A stretch of 50,145 bases of DNA from Heliobacteriaceae bacterium (GCA_031265495.1 JAISCP010000099.1:1-50145); one strand, 5' to 3'; shown: positions 39,218 to 48,723, counted from the stretch's first letter. Translations and numbers: made by a program. The notes: generated by a model not told the origin, from the letters alone.

Positions 39218-39295
39218 AGCTCTACCAACCTTATTTGAAGTTTTTCATCATCCAGCTTTCCTATACTGTACAACTAGAGAGGCAAGATAGAAAAG

Positions 39296-39424
39296 TTGAA
39301 GAGATTCAAGGATTTATTAAACAAACTTGGGAACAAGAAAATTATCATATTTTCTTTAATAATTTGTTCTGTGCTGTGTTTTGTTACCGAATTTGCAGTA
39401 AAGGAGATGAAACTTGCAGCTTAA
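39296..39424 (+). CDS. putative small membrane peptide (42 aa, TTG start)
   Basis: MKRFKDLLNKLGNKKIIIFSLIICSVLCFVTEFAVKEMKLAA: basic N-term, single hydrophobic helix. Confidence 0.35.
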   Translation: MKRFKDLLNKLGNKKIIIFSLIICSVLCFVTEFAVKEMKLAA

Positions 39425-39434
39425 TGTTGAAAAA

Positions 39435-39572
39435 ATGAAGAATTTTGATGATAAATTAAAAGAAAATACCGTCAAAAAAGGTCATAAAATACCGGGTAAT
39501 CCTATTATCAAGATAGATAACAGTGGCGGCTTATGCTGCAACCAGTTATGCGGCTTGTTACCCTGTGGATGA
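39435..39572 (+). CDS. putative Cys-rich small peptide (45 aa)
   Basis: MKNFDDKLKENTVKKGHKIPGNPIIKIDNSGGLCCNQLCGLLPCG*, followed by CCCTG/CAGGG dyad. Confidence 0.4.
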   Translation: MKNFDDKLKENTVKKGHKIPGNPIIKIDNSGGLCCNQLCGLLPCG

Positions 39573-39710
39573 GTTTCAGGGATAACAGGGAGGTTGTGTT
39601 GGCGGGGATGTTTTTTCCATACCTCTTAACCTCCTGTTCACTAATCCCTATTTACTAATATTATCAAGTTGTACAATGTGATTTTTTAGTCCGCCTGTTA
39701 TATTAATACT

Positions 39711-41072
39711 ATGAAACTAGTAATTCTCGGAGGTGTTGCCGCCGGAGCAAAAGCTGCCGCAAAAGCCGGAAGACTTTTGCCGGATGCGCAAATCGATATT
39801 TACACAGACGACACTCACGTGTCTTACTCCGCATGCGGTTTGCCTTATTATATTGAAGGAAATTTTGAGAATTACGAAATTCTCCTTGTGCGTTCACCGG
39901 AAGAATTTAAGGCGCAGGGAATTAACGTGCATCTCCAACACCGCGCTATTAAGATTTTACCCGAATCTAAACAGATATTAATATTCAATATAGTTGAAGA
40001 AAAAGGATTTCTTATTGAATATGATAAATTGATTATAGCAATCGGCGCAAGCCCGGTTATACAACAGATTAATAATATTAATTTAAAAAATATCTTTACT
40101 CTGCGAAAAATTGAAGACGGAATTGCCGTTAAAGAAAAGGTTTTGCGCTCAAAGAATGCCGTAATTGTCGGAGGCGGCTACATTGGGGTAGAGCTTCTGG
40201 AAGCTTTTGTACAGCAAGGGCTGCGCACCACATTGATTGAATATGCTCCGCATATTATGCCCATGTTTGACGATGATATTTCAAAAATTATTAAAAATCA
40301 GCTGACAGAACACAGCAACAGCCAATATGAAATTCTGACTTCTGAAATAATATCGGAATTTTCCGGCGATATGGACGGGGTTCGTTCCGTGAGAACTACG
40401 TCGGGGCTTGATATTCAGACCGATTTAGTAATGCTTTGTACGGGTGCGAAGCCAAACGTAGAAATAGCTATGGATGCAGGGATTGCAATAGGAGAAACAG
40501 GCGCTATTAAAGTTAACGAAAAAATGGAAACAAATATTCCCGATATATACGCCTGCGGAGACTGCGCAGAAGAAACTCTTGTGATAAATAACACTAAAAT
40601 TTGGATGCCGCTGGGTTCAATAGCCAACAAGGAAGGACGCTGCGCTGCTATGAATGCCTGCGGTTTTGAAGATATTTTTCCGGGTGTGCTTGCCTCTGCC
40701 GTAACCCGCTGTCTTGATTTAACTATGTCTTTAACGGGTTTAACCGAAAAAAACGCACGAAAACACGGCTTTAAGCCTGTTTCGGCTACCGTAACAAAAA
40801 ACGATAAAGTAGGTTATATGCCTGATGTTAATAATATTACGCTAAAGCTTGTTGCAGACAGCGAAAGCGGACTTTTACTGGGCGCGCAGGCAGTTGGTAC
40901 GGGAGATGCAGATAAGCGTATTAATGTTTTTGCCTCAGCGCTGCTCGGGAAGCTTACGGTTGAAGAGTTCTTGGCGCACGATTTAACGTATGCTCCGCCG
41001 TTCTCTCCCACAATCGACCCGCTGCTCAATGCCGCGCAAATCCTTGCATCAAAGATTAAAAAAACGTTATAA
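39711..41072 (+). CDS. CoA-disulfide reductase / NADH oxidase-like flavoprotein
   Basis: MKLVILGGVAAGAKAAAKAGRLLP..VSYSACGLPYYIEG..VIVGGGYIGVELLEA..YACGDCAEE. Confidence 0.9.
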   Translation: MKLVILGGVAAGAKAAAKAGRLLPDAQIDIYTDDTHVSYSACGLPYYIEGNFENYEILLVRSPEEFKAQGINVHLQHRAIKILPESKQILIFNIVEEKGFLIEYDKLIIAIGASPVIQQINNINLKNIFTLRKIEDGIAVKEKVLRSKNAVIVGGGYIGVELLEAFVQQGLRTTLIEYAPHIMPMFDDDISKIIKNQLTEHSNSQYEILTSEIISEFSGDMDGVRSVRTTSGLDIQTDLVMLCTGAKPNVEIAMDAGIAIGETGAIKVNEKMETNIPDIYACGDCAEETLVINNTKIWMPLGSIANKEGRCAAMNACGFEDIFPGVLASAVTRCLDLTMSLTGLTEKNARKHGFKPVSATVTKNDKVGYMPDVNNITLKLVADSESGLLLGAQAVGTGDADKRINVFASALLGKLTVEEFLAHDLTYAPPFSPTIDPLLNAAQILASKIKKTL

Positions 41073-41076
41073 AGGC

Positions 41077-41550
41077 TCACGTATTTACAAATCCGCTGCT
41101 CTCAAGTTCTTCATTAAATTGCTCATAAGTACACTGCATATCGGCATTTTGCGCATATTCCATAAATTCTTCATGTTCTACACCTCTGCCGTTACAAATA
41201 TTTTTTATTGAATCGACAAACTGTTGTCCTACTGAATGTTGCTCGGGCAAGTTATATTTAGCTATTTTTTCCGTGAAAATTCCATATTCCGATAAACCTT
41301 CGAGATAATAAGCGGAGCCGTGTATGCTGCCAATGCTATTATCAATACAAAGCGGCACATCAGGCAGTTCTGCCAGTTCAGCCTCAGCAGCTTTGAACTC
41401 ATCTACAAGACCTTCTTTTTCAAGACGCTCCATCATGTAAGGATCAACACCTTTGACGTATCGTGCGTACACATCTTTATAAGGTTCACCGTATTTAAGA
41501 GTGACGAAATAAGCGCCGAAATTTTGATTGTTTATGCTGTTAATTTTCAT
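41077..41550 (-). CDS. hypothetical protein, paralog A
   Basis: MKINSINNQNFGAYFVTLKYGE..; closely similar to 41642..42142. Confidence 0.7.
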   Translation of the reverse strand: MKINSINNQNFGAYFVTLKYGEPYKDVYARYVKGVDPYMMERLEKEGLVDEFKAAEAELAELPDVPLCIDNSIGSIHGSAYYLEGLSEYGIFTEKIAKYNLPEQHSVGQQFVDSIKNICNGRGVEHEEFMEYAQNADMQCTYEQFNEELESSGFVNT

Positions 41551-41641
41551 GGATATATTAAATCCGCGCAGAAAATTTTTTGCCGGTTAGTTACAAATAT
41601 TTACAACGTGCTTTGCCATTCTTTCATCCATAGCAATAATA

Positions 41642-42121
41642 TTACGCTAAAGAAGAACCAATTACAAATCCGTTACTCACAAGCTCTTTCTTAAATTGCT
41701 CAAAAGAAGCTCGATTATCAAAATAATTTTTTCCGCCTGCATACAGCATAAAATTTTTATGTTCTTTACTGCTGCTGTTACAAATATTATTTGTTAAATC
41801 AACAAACTGTTGTCCGTAACCCTTAGAAGGTGATTTAGTTATTTTTTCTATGAAAACCTTATATTGCCAGAAACCTTTAAGATAATAAGTAGTGCCGTCG
41901 GCGGTGGCAGCACTGGTATCAATACAAAGCGGCACATCAGGCAATTTTGCCAGTTTAGCCTCAGCAGCTTTGAACTCATCTGCAAGACCTTCTTTTTCAA
42001 GATGCTCCATCATGTCGGGGTTAACACCTTTGACGTATCGCGGTAATTCATTACGTTCACGTGATTTAACAGTGACGAAGTAAGCGCCGAAATTTTGATT
42101 GTTTGTGCTGTTAATTTTCAT
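41642..42121 (-). CDS. hypothetical protein, paralog B
   Basis: MKINSTNNQNFGAYFVTVKSRE..; start chosen by alignment with paralog A. Confidence 0.7.
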   Translation of the reverse strand: MKINSTNNQNFGAYFVTVKSRERNELPRYVKGVNPDMMEHLEKEGLADEFKAAEAKLAKLPDVPLCIDTSAATADGTTYYLKGFWQYKVFIEKITKSPSKGYGQQFVDLTNNICNSSSKEHKNFMLYAGGKNYFDNRASFEQFKKELVSNGFVIGSSLA

Positions 42122-42241
42122 GGATATATTAAAGCAGCGCACAAAATTTTTTGCTTGTTAGTTACAAATTTTTACAATGTGCTTTGCCGCTCTTTCGCCC
42201 AAAGAGTGCTAACATTCATAGAGATACTTATTCACCGGTAC

Positions 42242-43000
42242 CTAAACTAATTGAATGTTTTTTTGTATATTTTTGGAGGCAATATCTACGATATTTCTGA
42301 TAGCAGCCATCATAGAAATTTCAGACTCCAGTTTATTTACGCATGAGCCGACGCCGACAGCGCTTGCGCCGGCAGTGAAGGCAAACGGAGCCGTAACCGC
42401 ATTAATACCGGTTGCGCTCATAACAGGTGTTTCAATATTTGCACAAAGTTCAATTGTGTTGGAAATTGTCAATTGAGCCCGTTCCATTAACCCTTTTACG
42501 CCGTCAGACTGTTCCGAGCCGAAGTGTCCTTCTGTCTGGATTAAATCAACCCCGATTTCTTCAAGCTGTCTTGCCAGCTGAATTTGTTCGTTTACCGGGA
42601 TTTCGCCGGGAATTGTGACACAGAAAAATACATTGCGTCCTGCCAGTTCAACGGTTTTTTCCGCTAACTCAAGAACATCTTCCGCACATAATAATAAACC
42701 TTTTTTGTAAAGTGCATCAAAGTTTCCCAGTTCAATGGCGTCAGCGCCGAGTTCAACTGCTTTTGCCAGTTCTTCAGGGATAATTGAAGAAACGAACACC
42801 GGTAAATCTGTCATATTGCAGACTTCGGTTATAATTTCTTCTTTTGCGCAAATATCAATTGCGCTTGCGCCCGAACTTTGCGCAGAAGCAACTACTTTTC
42901 GGATATTGTCAATATCAAAGTTGTCAATACCCGCGATAATTTTTACCGCTCTTTTTTCATCTAAATGCTGTTTGAATAAATCAATCCTGCTCATTTTCAT
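42242..43000 (-). CDS. ycf23: DUF561 / Ycf23-like TIM-barrel protein
   Basis: KRAVKIIAGIDNFDIDNIRKVVASAQSSGASAIDICAK..PVFVSSI..DLIQTEG..PVMSATGINAVTAPFAFTAGASAVGVGSCVN. Confidence 0.85.
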   Translation of the reverse strand: MKMSRIDLFKQHLDEKRAVKIIAGIDNFDIDNIRKVVASAQSSGASAIDICAKEEIITEVCNMTDLPVFVSSIIPEELAKAVELGADAIELGNFDALYKKGLLLCAEDVLELAEKTVELAGRNVFFCVTIPGEIPVNEQIQLARQLEEIGVDLIQTEGHFGSEQSDGVKGLMERAQLTISNTIELCANIETPVMSATGINAVTAPFAFTAGASAVGVGSCVNKLESEISMMAAIRNIVDIASKNIQKNIQLV

Positions 43001-43117
43001 ACCCTTTCAATTACTTACTATTGAATTGTACATTAAAATTGTAAGAAAAACAATAACTAGCCTGATTTTTCCATTTTCAGCGAATGAAATTATATGCCGG
43101 TGTTTCATAATTTTAAT

Positions 43118-43807
43118 ATGTTTAAGAGAATAATTTTGTTAATGATGTTTTTAGTTTTGCCGGTCTTTGCCTACGAAGCGGACGAACTTATAAACATAAG
43201 CGTTTACGAAAAGATTAACCCTGCGATAGTGGCTATTGACGCGCAGATTCCGGACGGTTTTTCAGCGGGAACCGGCTGTGTTATAAAGTCAAACGGATTA
43301 ATCTTGACCGGCTCGCATGTTGTTGAAGGCGCTAATACTATTGAGGTGAAAATTAATAACGGACAGGTTTACAAGGCGGATGTAGTTGCAAAAGCCGGCA
43401 AAAATAACGATTTAGCTGTTTTGAAAATAAATCCGAAAACACCTTTGAAGACTATAGAATTCGGGGATTCGGAACAGGTTAAGGTAGGGCAGAGGGTTCT
43501 TGCAATCGGGAATCCGTTCGGGTTTTCGGGAACGCTTACGCAGGGGATAGTTTCCAGAATTGACTACGCGAAAGGCCGTATTCAGACAGACGCTTCCATA
43601 AATCCGGGATGTTCGGGCGGGCCTCTGCTCAATTCTAAAGGGCAGGTAATCGGCATAAGCCAGTCAATTTATAACCCTGACAATAATATTTCCAATATAG
43701 GAATAGGGTTTGCAATTCCGATAAATGACGCAAAGAAATTTGTAGCGGCAGTGCTTGCGGACGACAGCACAGTCCGGCGAAAAAACAAAATAGTTATTAG
43801 TAAATAG
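43118..43807 (+). CDS. secreted HtrA/DegP-like serine protease, no PDZ domain
   Basis: Signal peptide; GSHVV (His), NNDLAVLK (Asp), NPGCSGGPLLN (Ser). Confidence 0.88.
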   Translation: MFKRIILLMMFLVLPVFAYEADELINISVYEKINPAIVAIDAQIPDGFSAGTGCVIKSNGLILTGSHVVEGANTIEVKINNGQVYKADVVAKAGKNNDLAVLKINPKTPLKTIEFGDSEQVKVGQRVLAIGNPFGFSGTLTQGIVSRIDYAKGRIQTDASINPGCSGGPLLNSKGQVIGISQSIYNPDNNISNIGIGFAIPINDAKKFVAAVLADDSTVRRKNKIVISK

Positions 43808-43921
43808 GGAATAGGGAATAGTAAATTTCATGGGCTCTTTGCTTCTCCCTCTCCCTTAAGGAGAGGTCATTAACTTTTCAACCCTATTTACTATTTACTA
43901 ACTTATATTATAATTAATACT

Positions 43922-44632
43922 ATGGACAGAAGAACCGTAAAACTGCAAGGGTTTTGTATAGACACTTTTTCACAGGAGGAGGCGCTGGAGTTTGCGCAGT
44001 CAGGGCAGGTTATAACAATTAACCCGGAAATGGTTGTTAACGCAAAGAAAAATCCTGAATTCGCCAAAATTATCCGCGAAGCGCAGCTTGTAATCCCGGA
44101 CGGCATAGGCGTGGAAACAGGATTAAGAATTCTGGGGGCTAAGGTTAAAAGAATTCCGGGTATTGAGTTTGCGGCAAAACTTCTGGAACGCTCGGCAGGC
44201 AAGCCGGTTGCGTTAATCGGCGCAAGCCATTCCGTAATTGAAAAAACAGTTAAGAATTTGCACAATGTAAATATTGTTTACTATCATGACGGATTTTTTG
44301 ACGACCCGGCCGGAATAATTGAGCGGCTGAAAGAAAAACAGCCCGCAATACTGCTGGCGGCTATGGGTTCGCCCAAGCAGGAAGAATTTATTTACAATTT
44401 GAAAGAAATCCTGCCGAATACTTTAATGGCCGGAGTTGGCGGAAGTTTTGACGTCTGGGCGGGCGAGGCGGAAAGAGCGCCCTTAATCTTGCGGAAACTC
44501 GGGCTGGAATGGCTTTACAGAACTGTTAAAGAGCCGAAAAGGTTTAAGCGGATTTTTCCGGCATTGCCTTTGTTTATTTTGGAAGTTATAATAGAGAAAG
44601 TTACGGGGTATGTATATGTTAAGCAAAGATGA
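43922..44632 (+). CDS. WecG/TagA/CpsF family glycosyltransferase
   Basis: TINPEMVVNAKKNPEF..VIPDGIGV..LAAMGSPKQEEFI..AGVGGSFDVWAGEAERAP..GLEWLYRTVKEPKRFKR. Confidence 0.94.
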   Translation: MDRRTVKLQGFCIDTFSQEEALEFAQSGQVITINPEMVVNAKKNPEFAKIIREAQLVIPDGIGVETGLRILGAKVKRIPGIEFAAKLLERSAGKPVALIGASHSVIEKTVKNLHNVNIVYYHDGFFDDPAGIIERLKEKQPAILLAAMGSPKQEEFIYNLKEILPNTLMAGVGGSFDVWAGEAERAPLILRKLGLEWLYRTVKEPKRFKRIFPALPLFILEVIIEKVTGYVYVKQR

Positions 44633-45494
44633 AATTCAGGAATTAAGCAGGCTGGCGAATGAGTCCAGACGTAATATTATTAAAATGGTCTATAACGCGC
44701 AGTCAGGACATATCGGCGGTGCGTTGTCAGCAGCGGATATTTTAACAACGCTTTATCACAAGTCCATGAGGGTTCCGAAACCCAAAGGCCGGCCGGGTTA
44801 TAATGAACAGGATTACGAGAAACGCGACAGGTTTGTGCTTTCCAAAGGTCATGCATCTGCGGCGTTATATTCCGCGCTTTCCCAGCGGGGGTATATTTCA
44901 AAAGAAGATTTAATGACCTTCAGATTATTCGGGTCAAAGCTTCAGGGGCATCCTACGCTGCTTTGTCCGGGAGTTGAGGCTGCAACGGGTTCGCTCGGAC
45001 AGGGTTTGTCGATTGCGTGCGGAATTGCAATGGCTTTGAAGCTTGACGAAAATAAAGACGGCGTTCCCCCTCAGGGGGGGGACATTAGAACCCCGAATGT
45101 ATTTGTACTTATGGGGGACGGAGAGCTTCAGGAAGGAAGCGTTTGGGAAGGGTTTATGCACGCTTCTCACAGGAATTTAGACAATCTTATTGCAATCATA
45201 GACAAAAACGGCTTACAAATTGACGGCTGCACCGAGTCTGTAAAATCCGTCGAACCGGCTGCCGATAAAATAAAAGCGTTTAATTGGGATGTGATTGAAA
45301 TTGACGGGCATGACTTCAACCAAATTTACGATGCGGTTGAAAAAGCAAAAGCAAGTAAAAAGCCGGCCGCAATAGTTGCCCGCACGGTCAAGGGCAAAGG
45401 CGTGAGCTTTATGGAGAACAACGCCGGCTGGCACGGGACAGCTCCGAATAAAGAAGATTTTGAAAAGGCGATGAGCGAATTAAAGGAGAAATAA
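44616..45494 (+). CDS. transketolase N-terminal subunit
   Basis: AQSGHIGGALSAADILTTLYH..RFVLSKGHASAALYSAL..GSLGQGLSIACGIAMALK..VFVLMGDGELQEGSVWE. Confidence 0.93.
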   Translation: MLSKDEIQELSRLANESRRNIIKMVYNAQSGHIGGALSAADILTTLYHKSMRVPKPKGRPGYNEQDYEKRDRFVLSKGHASAALYSALSQRGYISKEDLMTFRLFGSKLQGHPTLLCPGVEAATGSLGQGLSIACGIAMALKLDENKDGVPPQGGDIRTPNVFVLMGDGELQEGSVWEGFMHASHRNLDNLIAIIDKNGLQIDGCTESVKSVEPAADKIKAFNWDVIEIDGHDFNQIYDAVEKAKASKKPAAIVARTVKGKGVSFMENNAGWHGTAPNKEDFEKAMSELKEK

Positions 45495-45496
45495 TT

Positions 45497-46300
45497 ATGA
45501 AAGAAAGACGCAATGCATTTACACTTGCCGAGATAATGGTTGCTTTAGCGGTAATTACCATATTGCTCACGGTAACCCTTTCGGTTAGTAAAAGTAAATT
45601 GGAAAATGCAATAAGATATTCATATTATGCAGCATACACCGTACTTCAGCAGGCGGTTAAAGAGATAGTTTATGAAAATGCCAATGCGGCAACTCCGATT
45701 TCAGGGCTGGATACTTCCGGCGCTAATGTTTGTACAAAAATGAGAGATTTTTTGAATTTAAACTCGGCAACGCCTTGCGCCGGAACACCTAACTTAACGG
45801 ATACTTCAAACTTTGCCGCCGACAGTACTAAACCCGATTTAGTCCTTCGCAACGGGATTAAATTATACAATATCCAAACTTATAAAACAGGTCTTACCGG
45901 ATTAGACGGTACGGATGATGAAAAAAACGGATATGTTGTTTATGCTGATGTTAACGGAACGCAGGGTAAGTCTCAGTTATACAAAGATGTGTTTCCCTTC
46001 TACATAACAATTTCGGGCAAAGTAGCGCCTGCATGGAAATCCGGTACAACTGCCGGCGGTAACTACAACAGACATCTGGAAGTAAGCGTTAAGTATTTTC
46101 AGGTTGACGGTTCCGGAAAACGTACTGTTATGTGGCTCGATAAAAGCGTAAGTTTCCGTGAAGCGGCATGCCACAGCGGATATATAACAGGAACTTATTG
46201 CACAGCCGCTCCTGCTGTTTCAAAAAGCGCCGTATGTACGAATACTGCTGATTACACTGCTGATTGCAGAATAGTTCCGATTAAACCGGGAATAATTTAA
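45497..46300 (+). CDS. prepilin-type N-methylation domain protein
   Basis: MKERRNAFTLAEIMVALAVITILLTVTLSVSKSKL. Confidence 0.87.
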   Translation: MKERRNAFTLAEIMVALAVITILLTVTLSVSKSKLENAIRYSYYAAYTVLQQAVKEIVYENANAATPISGLDTSGANVCTKMRDFLNLNSATPCAGTPNLTDTSNFAADSTKPDLVLRNGIKLYNIQTYKTGLTGLDGTDDEKNGYVVYADVNGTQGKSQLYKDVFPFYITISGKVAPAWKSGTTAGGNYNRHLEVSVKYFQVDGSGKRTVMWLDKSVSFREAACHSGYITGTYCTAAPAVSKSAVCTNTADYTADCRIVPIKPGII

Positions 46301-46755
46301 TGATTTATGACGACCTTTCAAACCTTTCCAAATATAATATTGTATCTGACAAAGTTTTGGAGTTTTTGTACGGAACAAATGTTGAAATTCTTCAGGGCTG
46401 TTACGATATAGATAACCGCGTGACTGCCAATGTAAGCGTTTACTACACAAAAAATCCGCAGGACTGCACGCTTGAGTCTCATGAAAAATATATTGACCTC
46501 CAAATGATAATCAAAGGTGAAGAACAGCTGGATTTCATTGACGTTGATGATTTGGACATAAAAAATGTATATGACGAACAGCGCGATATTACGTTTTATG
46601 ACGACCCGCAAACTCCGTTGAATTCCGTTATGTTAACCCCGTACAAATTCGCGCTTATTTTTCCGTACGAAGCGCACAAGCCTCAGATGAATTATAATGG
46701 TGTATCAAAAGAAGTCCGAAAAGTTGTTGTGAAAATTCCTGTTAAAATTTCGTAA
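46300..46755 (+). CDS. YhcH/YjgK/YiaL family protein
   Basis: MIYDDLSNLSKY..HEKYIDLQMIIKGEEQLDF..FALIFPYEAHKPQM..VRKVVVKIPV. Confidence 0.87.
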   Translation: MIYDDLSNLSKYNIVSDKVLEFLYGTNVEILQGCYDIDNRVTANVSVYYTKNPQDCTLESHEKYIDLQMIIKGEEQLDFIDVDDLDIKNVYDEQRDITFYDDPQTPLNSVMLTPYKFALIFPYEAHKPQMNYNGVSKEVRKVVVKIPVKIS

Positions 46756-46815
46756 TACTACGCTTGTAATATTTTTTGTTTGCGGTAATATAAAAATAAA
46801 AAAGGAAATATTTTT

Positions 46816-46863
46816 ATGTCAAACTTTAAATTCAATTACCAATCTTGGTGGCGCCTGTTATAG
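46816..46863 (+). CDS. putative leader peptide MSNFKFNYQSWWRLL
   Basis: AAAGGAAATATTTTTATG RBS/start, nearly the same as AGGAAATATTTCAATG of the downstream gene; tandem TGG codons then stop. Confidence 0.45.
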   Translation: MSNFKFNYQSWWRLL

Positions 46864-46943
46864 GAGACAGGTAGTTTGACAACATCTAAAATGCAGCGCC
46901 TGTACTCTATTGTGTGCAGGCATTTTAGACAGGAAATATTTCA

Positions 46944-48185
46944 ATGAAAACCGACAAAATTAACAACAATAAACCATTTACCGCAAATATAGGCTTGGGA
47001 CTTCAGGCAGCAAGTAAAATCGTTGCAATTCAGGAAGGCGGCGCAGGTTTATCAAATATCCGATTTATTCAGGATACTGCCACAAATCTTACCCCCAGAG
47101 TGATTTTTGCCAGAAGTAAGGCGGATTTGGTTGAAAATACTTTTCTTGAATTGACTGAGTCCCTGCTTGTGTACTACTGTCCGGCATTGCTTGGCGAGAA
47201 AATTTTCAGAAAACTTTACTCTAAAAAGTTATCTCCGGCAGCAAGGAAACTCATTTCCACTCCGGCAAATGAACTGCTGAAAAGCAAAATACCGGATAAT
47301 AAGCTTCTGATGCCCGTTAAGGCTGCGCTTGCCCTGAGCTGCTTTGCAATCCCGCTTGTTGAATTCACGCTGAATTATTTCAAAAATCTGGTAACACTGG
47401 GCGCTTTCAGACAAGGGAATTTTGAAAACATTGCAAATCTTGATAAAACAAATAAAGTTGATAAAAAATTAAATCAGGAAGTCGAAAAAAGCGCAAAGAA
47501 AAACATTAAACGCGCTGCGGCAATATACGGCGGCTGTCTTGCGGCAAGCGCTCTGTTAATCAAAAAAGGCGCGGGGTCAAAGCTTCTGCGTAATGTTTCC
47601 GAAGCAATTCTGGCGCCGGGCACGAAGTTCTTTAAAGGAAAAGAAAAAAGTGAAAAATTCCTTAATAAATATTTAAGCCTTGATTTTGCCGATAACAACG
47701 GTAAATTAACCATGAGCCGCGGTCAGCTTACATCCTGCGTTCTGGTCGGCGGCGCGGGGTACTTCGGCGCCTCAAAAGACAGAGGCAGACAAAACTTCCT
47801 TGAAACGCTTTTCAGATTTCCGCTGGTAGGGTTTTATGTTATTTCCGGCCACGAACTGCCGGAAAAAGGCCTGAAAAAACTGCTTTACAAAAACGGAAAA
47901 TGCAAAGACCTGATTGATAAGAATTTGAATGTTCCCAAGCTTGATGAATTAAAACAGCTTGCGCAGGCTATTGTCAATAAGCGCGGCGGAGATTACAATG
48001 AAGTTTACAAAAAGCTTCTCAGGCAAAAGACTTTTATAGCCGGAGTTCCGTTGTTGTTCGGAATAGGCGTTATGGGATTTTTTGTTACCAAATCGTCTAA
48101 TATGTTCACAAAATTCAGGTATGAAAAAGAAAAGGCAAAAAACAGCATGTTAATGCCTGTATCGTCAAAAAGGTTTTTTACTTAA
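46944..48185 (+). CDS. hypothetical membrane-associated protein
   Basis: 413-aa ORF with SD ACAGGAAA; several hydrophobic segments. Confidence 0.8.
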   Translation: MKTDKINNNKPFTANIGLGLQAASKIVAIQEGGAGLSNIRFIQDTATNLTPRVIFARSKADLVENTFLELTESLLVYYCPALLGEKIFRKLYSKKLSPAARKLISTPANELLKSKIPDNKLLMPVKAALALSCFAIPLVEFTLNYFKNLVTLGAFRQGNFENIANLDKTNKVDKKLNQEVEKSAKKNIKRAAAIYGGCLAASALLIKKGAGSKLLRNVSEAILAPGTKFFKGKEKSEKFLNKYLSLDFADNNGKLTMSRGQLTSCVLVGGAGYFGASKDRGRQNFLETLFRFPLVGFYVISGHELPEKGLKKLLYKNGKCKDLIDKNLNVPKLDELKQLAQAIVNKRGGDYNEVYKKLLRQKTFIAGVPLLFGIGVMGFFVTKSSNMFTKFRYEKEKAKNSMLMPVSSKRFFT

Positions 48186-48723
48186 TCAAGACTTTATCTT
48201 TGTACTGTTCAACCTGCTTATGGTCCAGCCTTAAAAGACCCGGCCGGACAAATTTCTTTATAATAACATTTTCCACAAAACGGTCTATGGGGTTAATTGC
48301 TAAGGCGAGCGCGGCAAAGCCTCCGATAGTTTTCAAAGTGACCGCTTTTTTATGTTTAACTTTTTTGGGTGTAAGCCGTGATACGATTTGCTGGCCGGTA
48401 AAAACAGCGGTAGTCGGCAGGATAAGGCCGGATAAAGCCTGAAAAATAGCTTGCTGTGTTCCGCGATAACCGTTTGGGTTATACAGCGTTTTATCGTTTT
48501 TATATTTGTCGTAAATATCCGCGCCAAAATACATCATAGTCGGAAACCACAGCAGTGTTCCGAGTTTGGGAGCAACGGGGTTTATTGCTGCGCCTATTTC
48601 GTTTGTATATGATAATCCGCGCAGCGGCCATCGTGTTAAAGGGTCAACGTATGCGGGTTCTTCTTTTTTTTGTTCGAATTTGGCTGTATAATCTTTAAAA
48701 TCAACCGGGGCTATTCCTGACAA
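48178..48723 (-). CDS. hypothetical membrane-associated protein
   Basis: 181-aa ORF, convergent with the preceding gene and overlapping by 8 bp; SD AAAGGAG upstream. Confidence 0.75.
   Translation of the reverse strand: MSGIAPVDFKDYTAKFEQKKEEPAYVDPLTRWPLRGLSYTNEIGAAINPVAPKLGTLLWFPTMMYFGADIYDKYKNDKTLYNPNGYRGTQQAIFQALSGLILPTTAVFTGQQIVSRLTPKKVKHKKAVTLKTIGGFAALALAINPIDRFVENVIIKKFVRPGLLRLDHKQVEQYKDKVLIK

Noticed and set aside
39235-39438. 67-aa ORF in the track
   Set aside because: Peptide composition is not convincing; an overlapping frame gives a more protein-like small membrane peptide.
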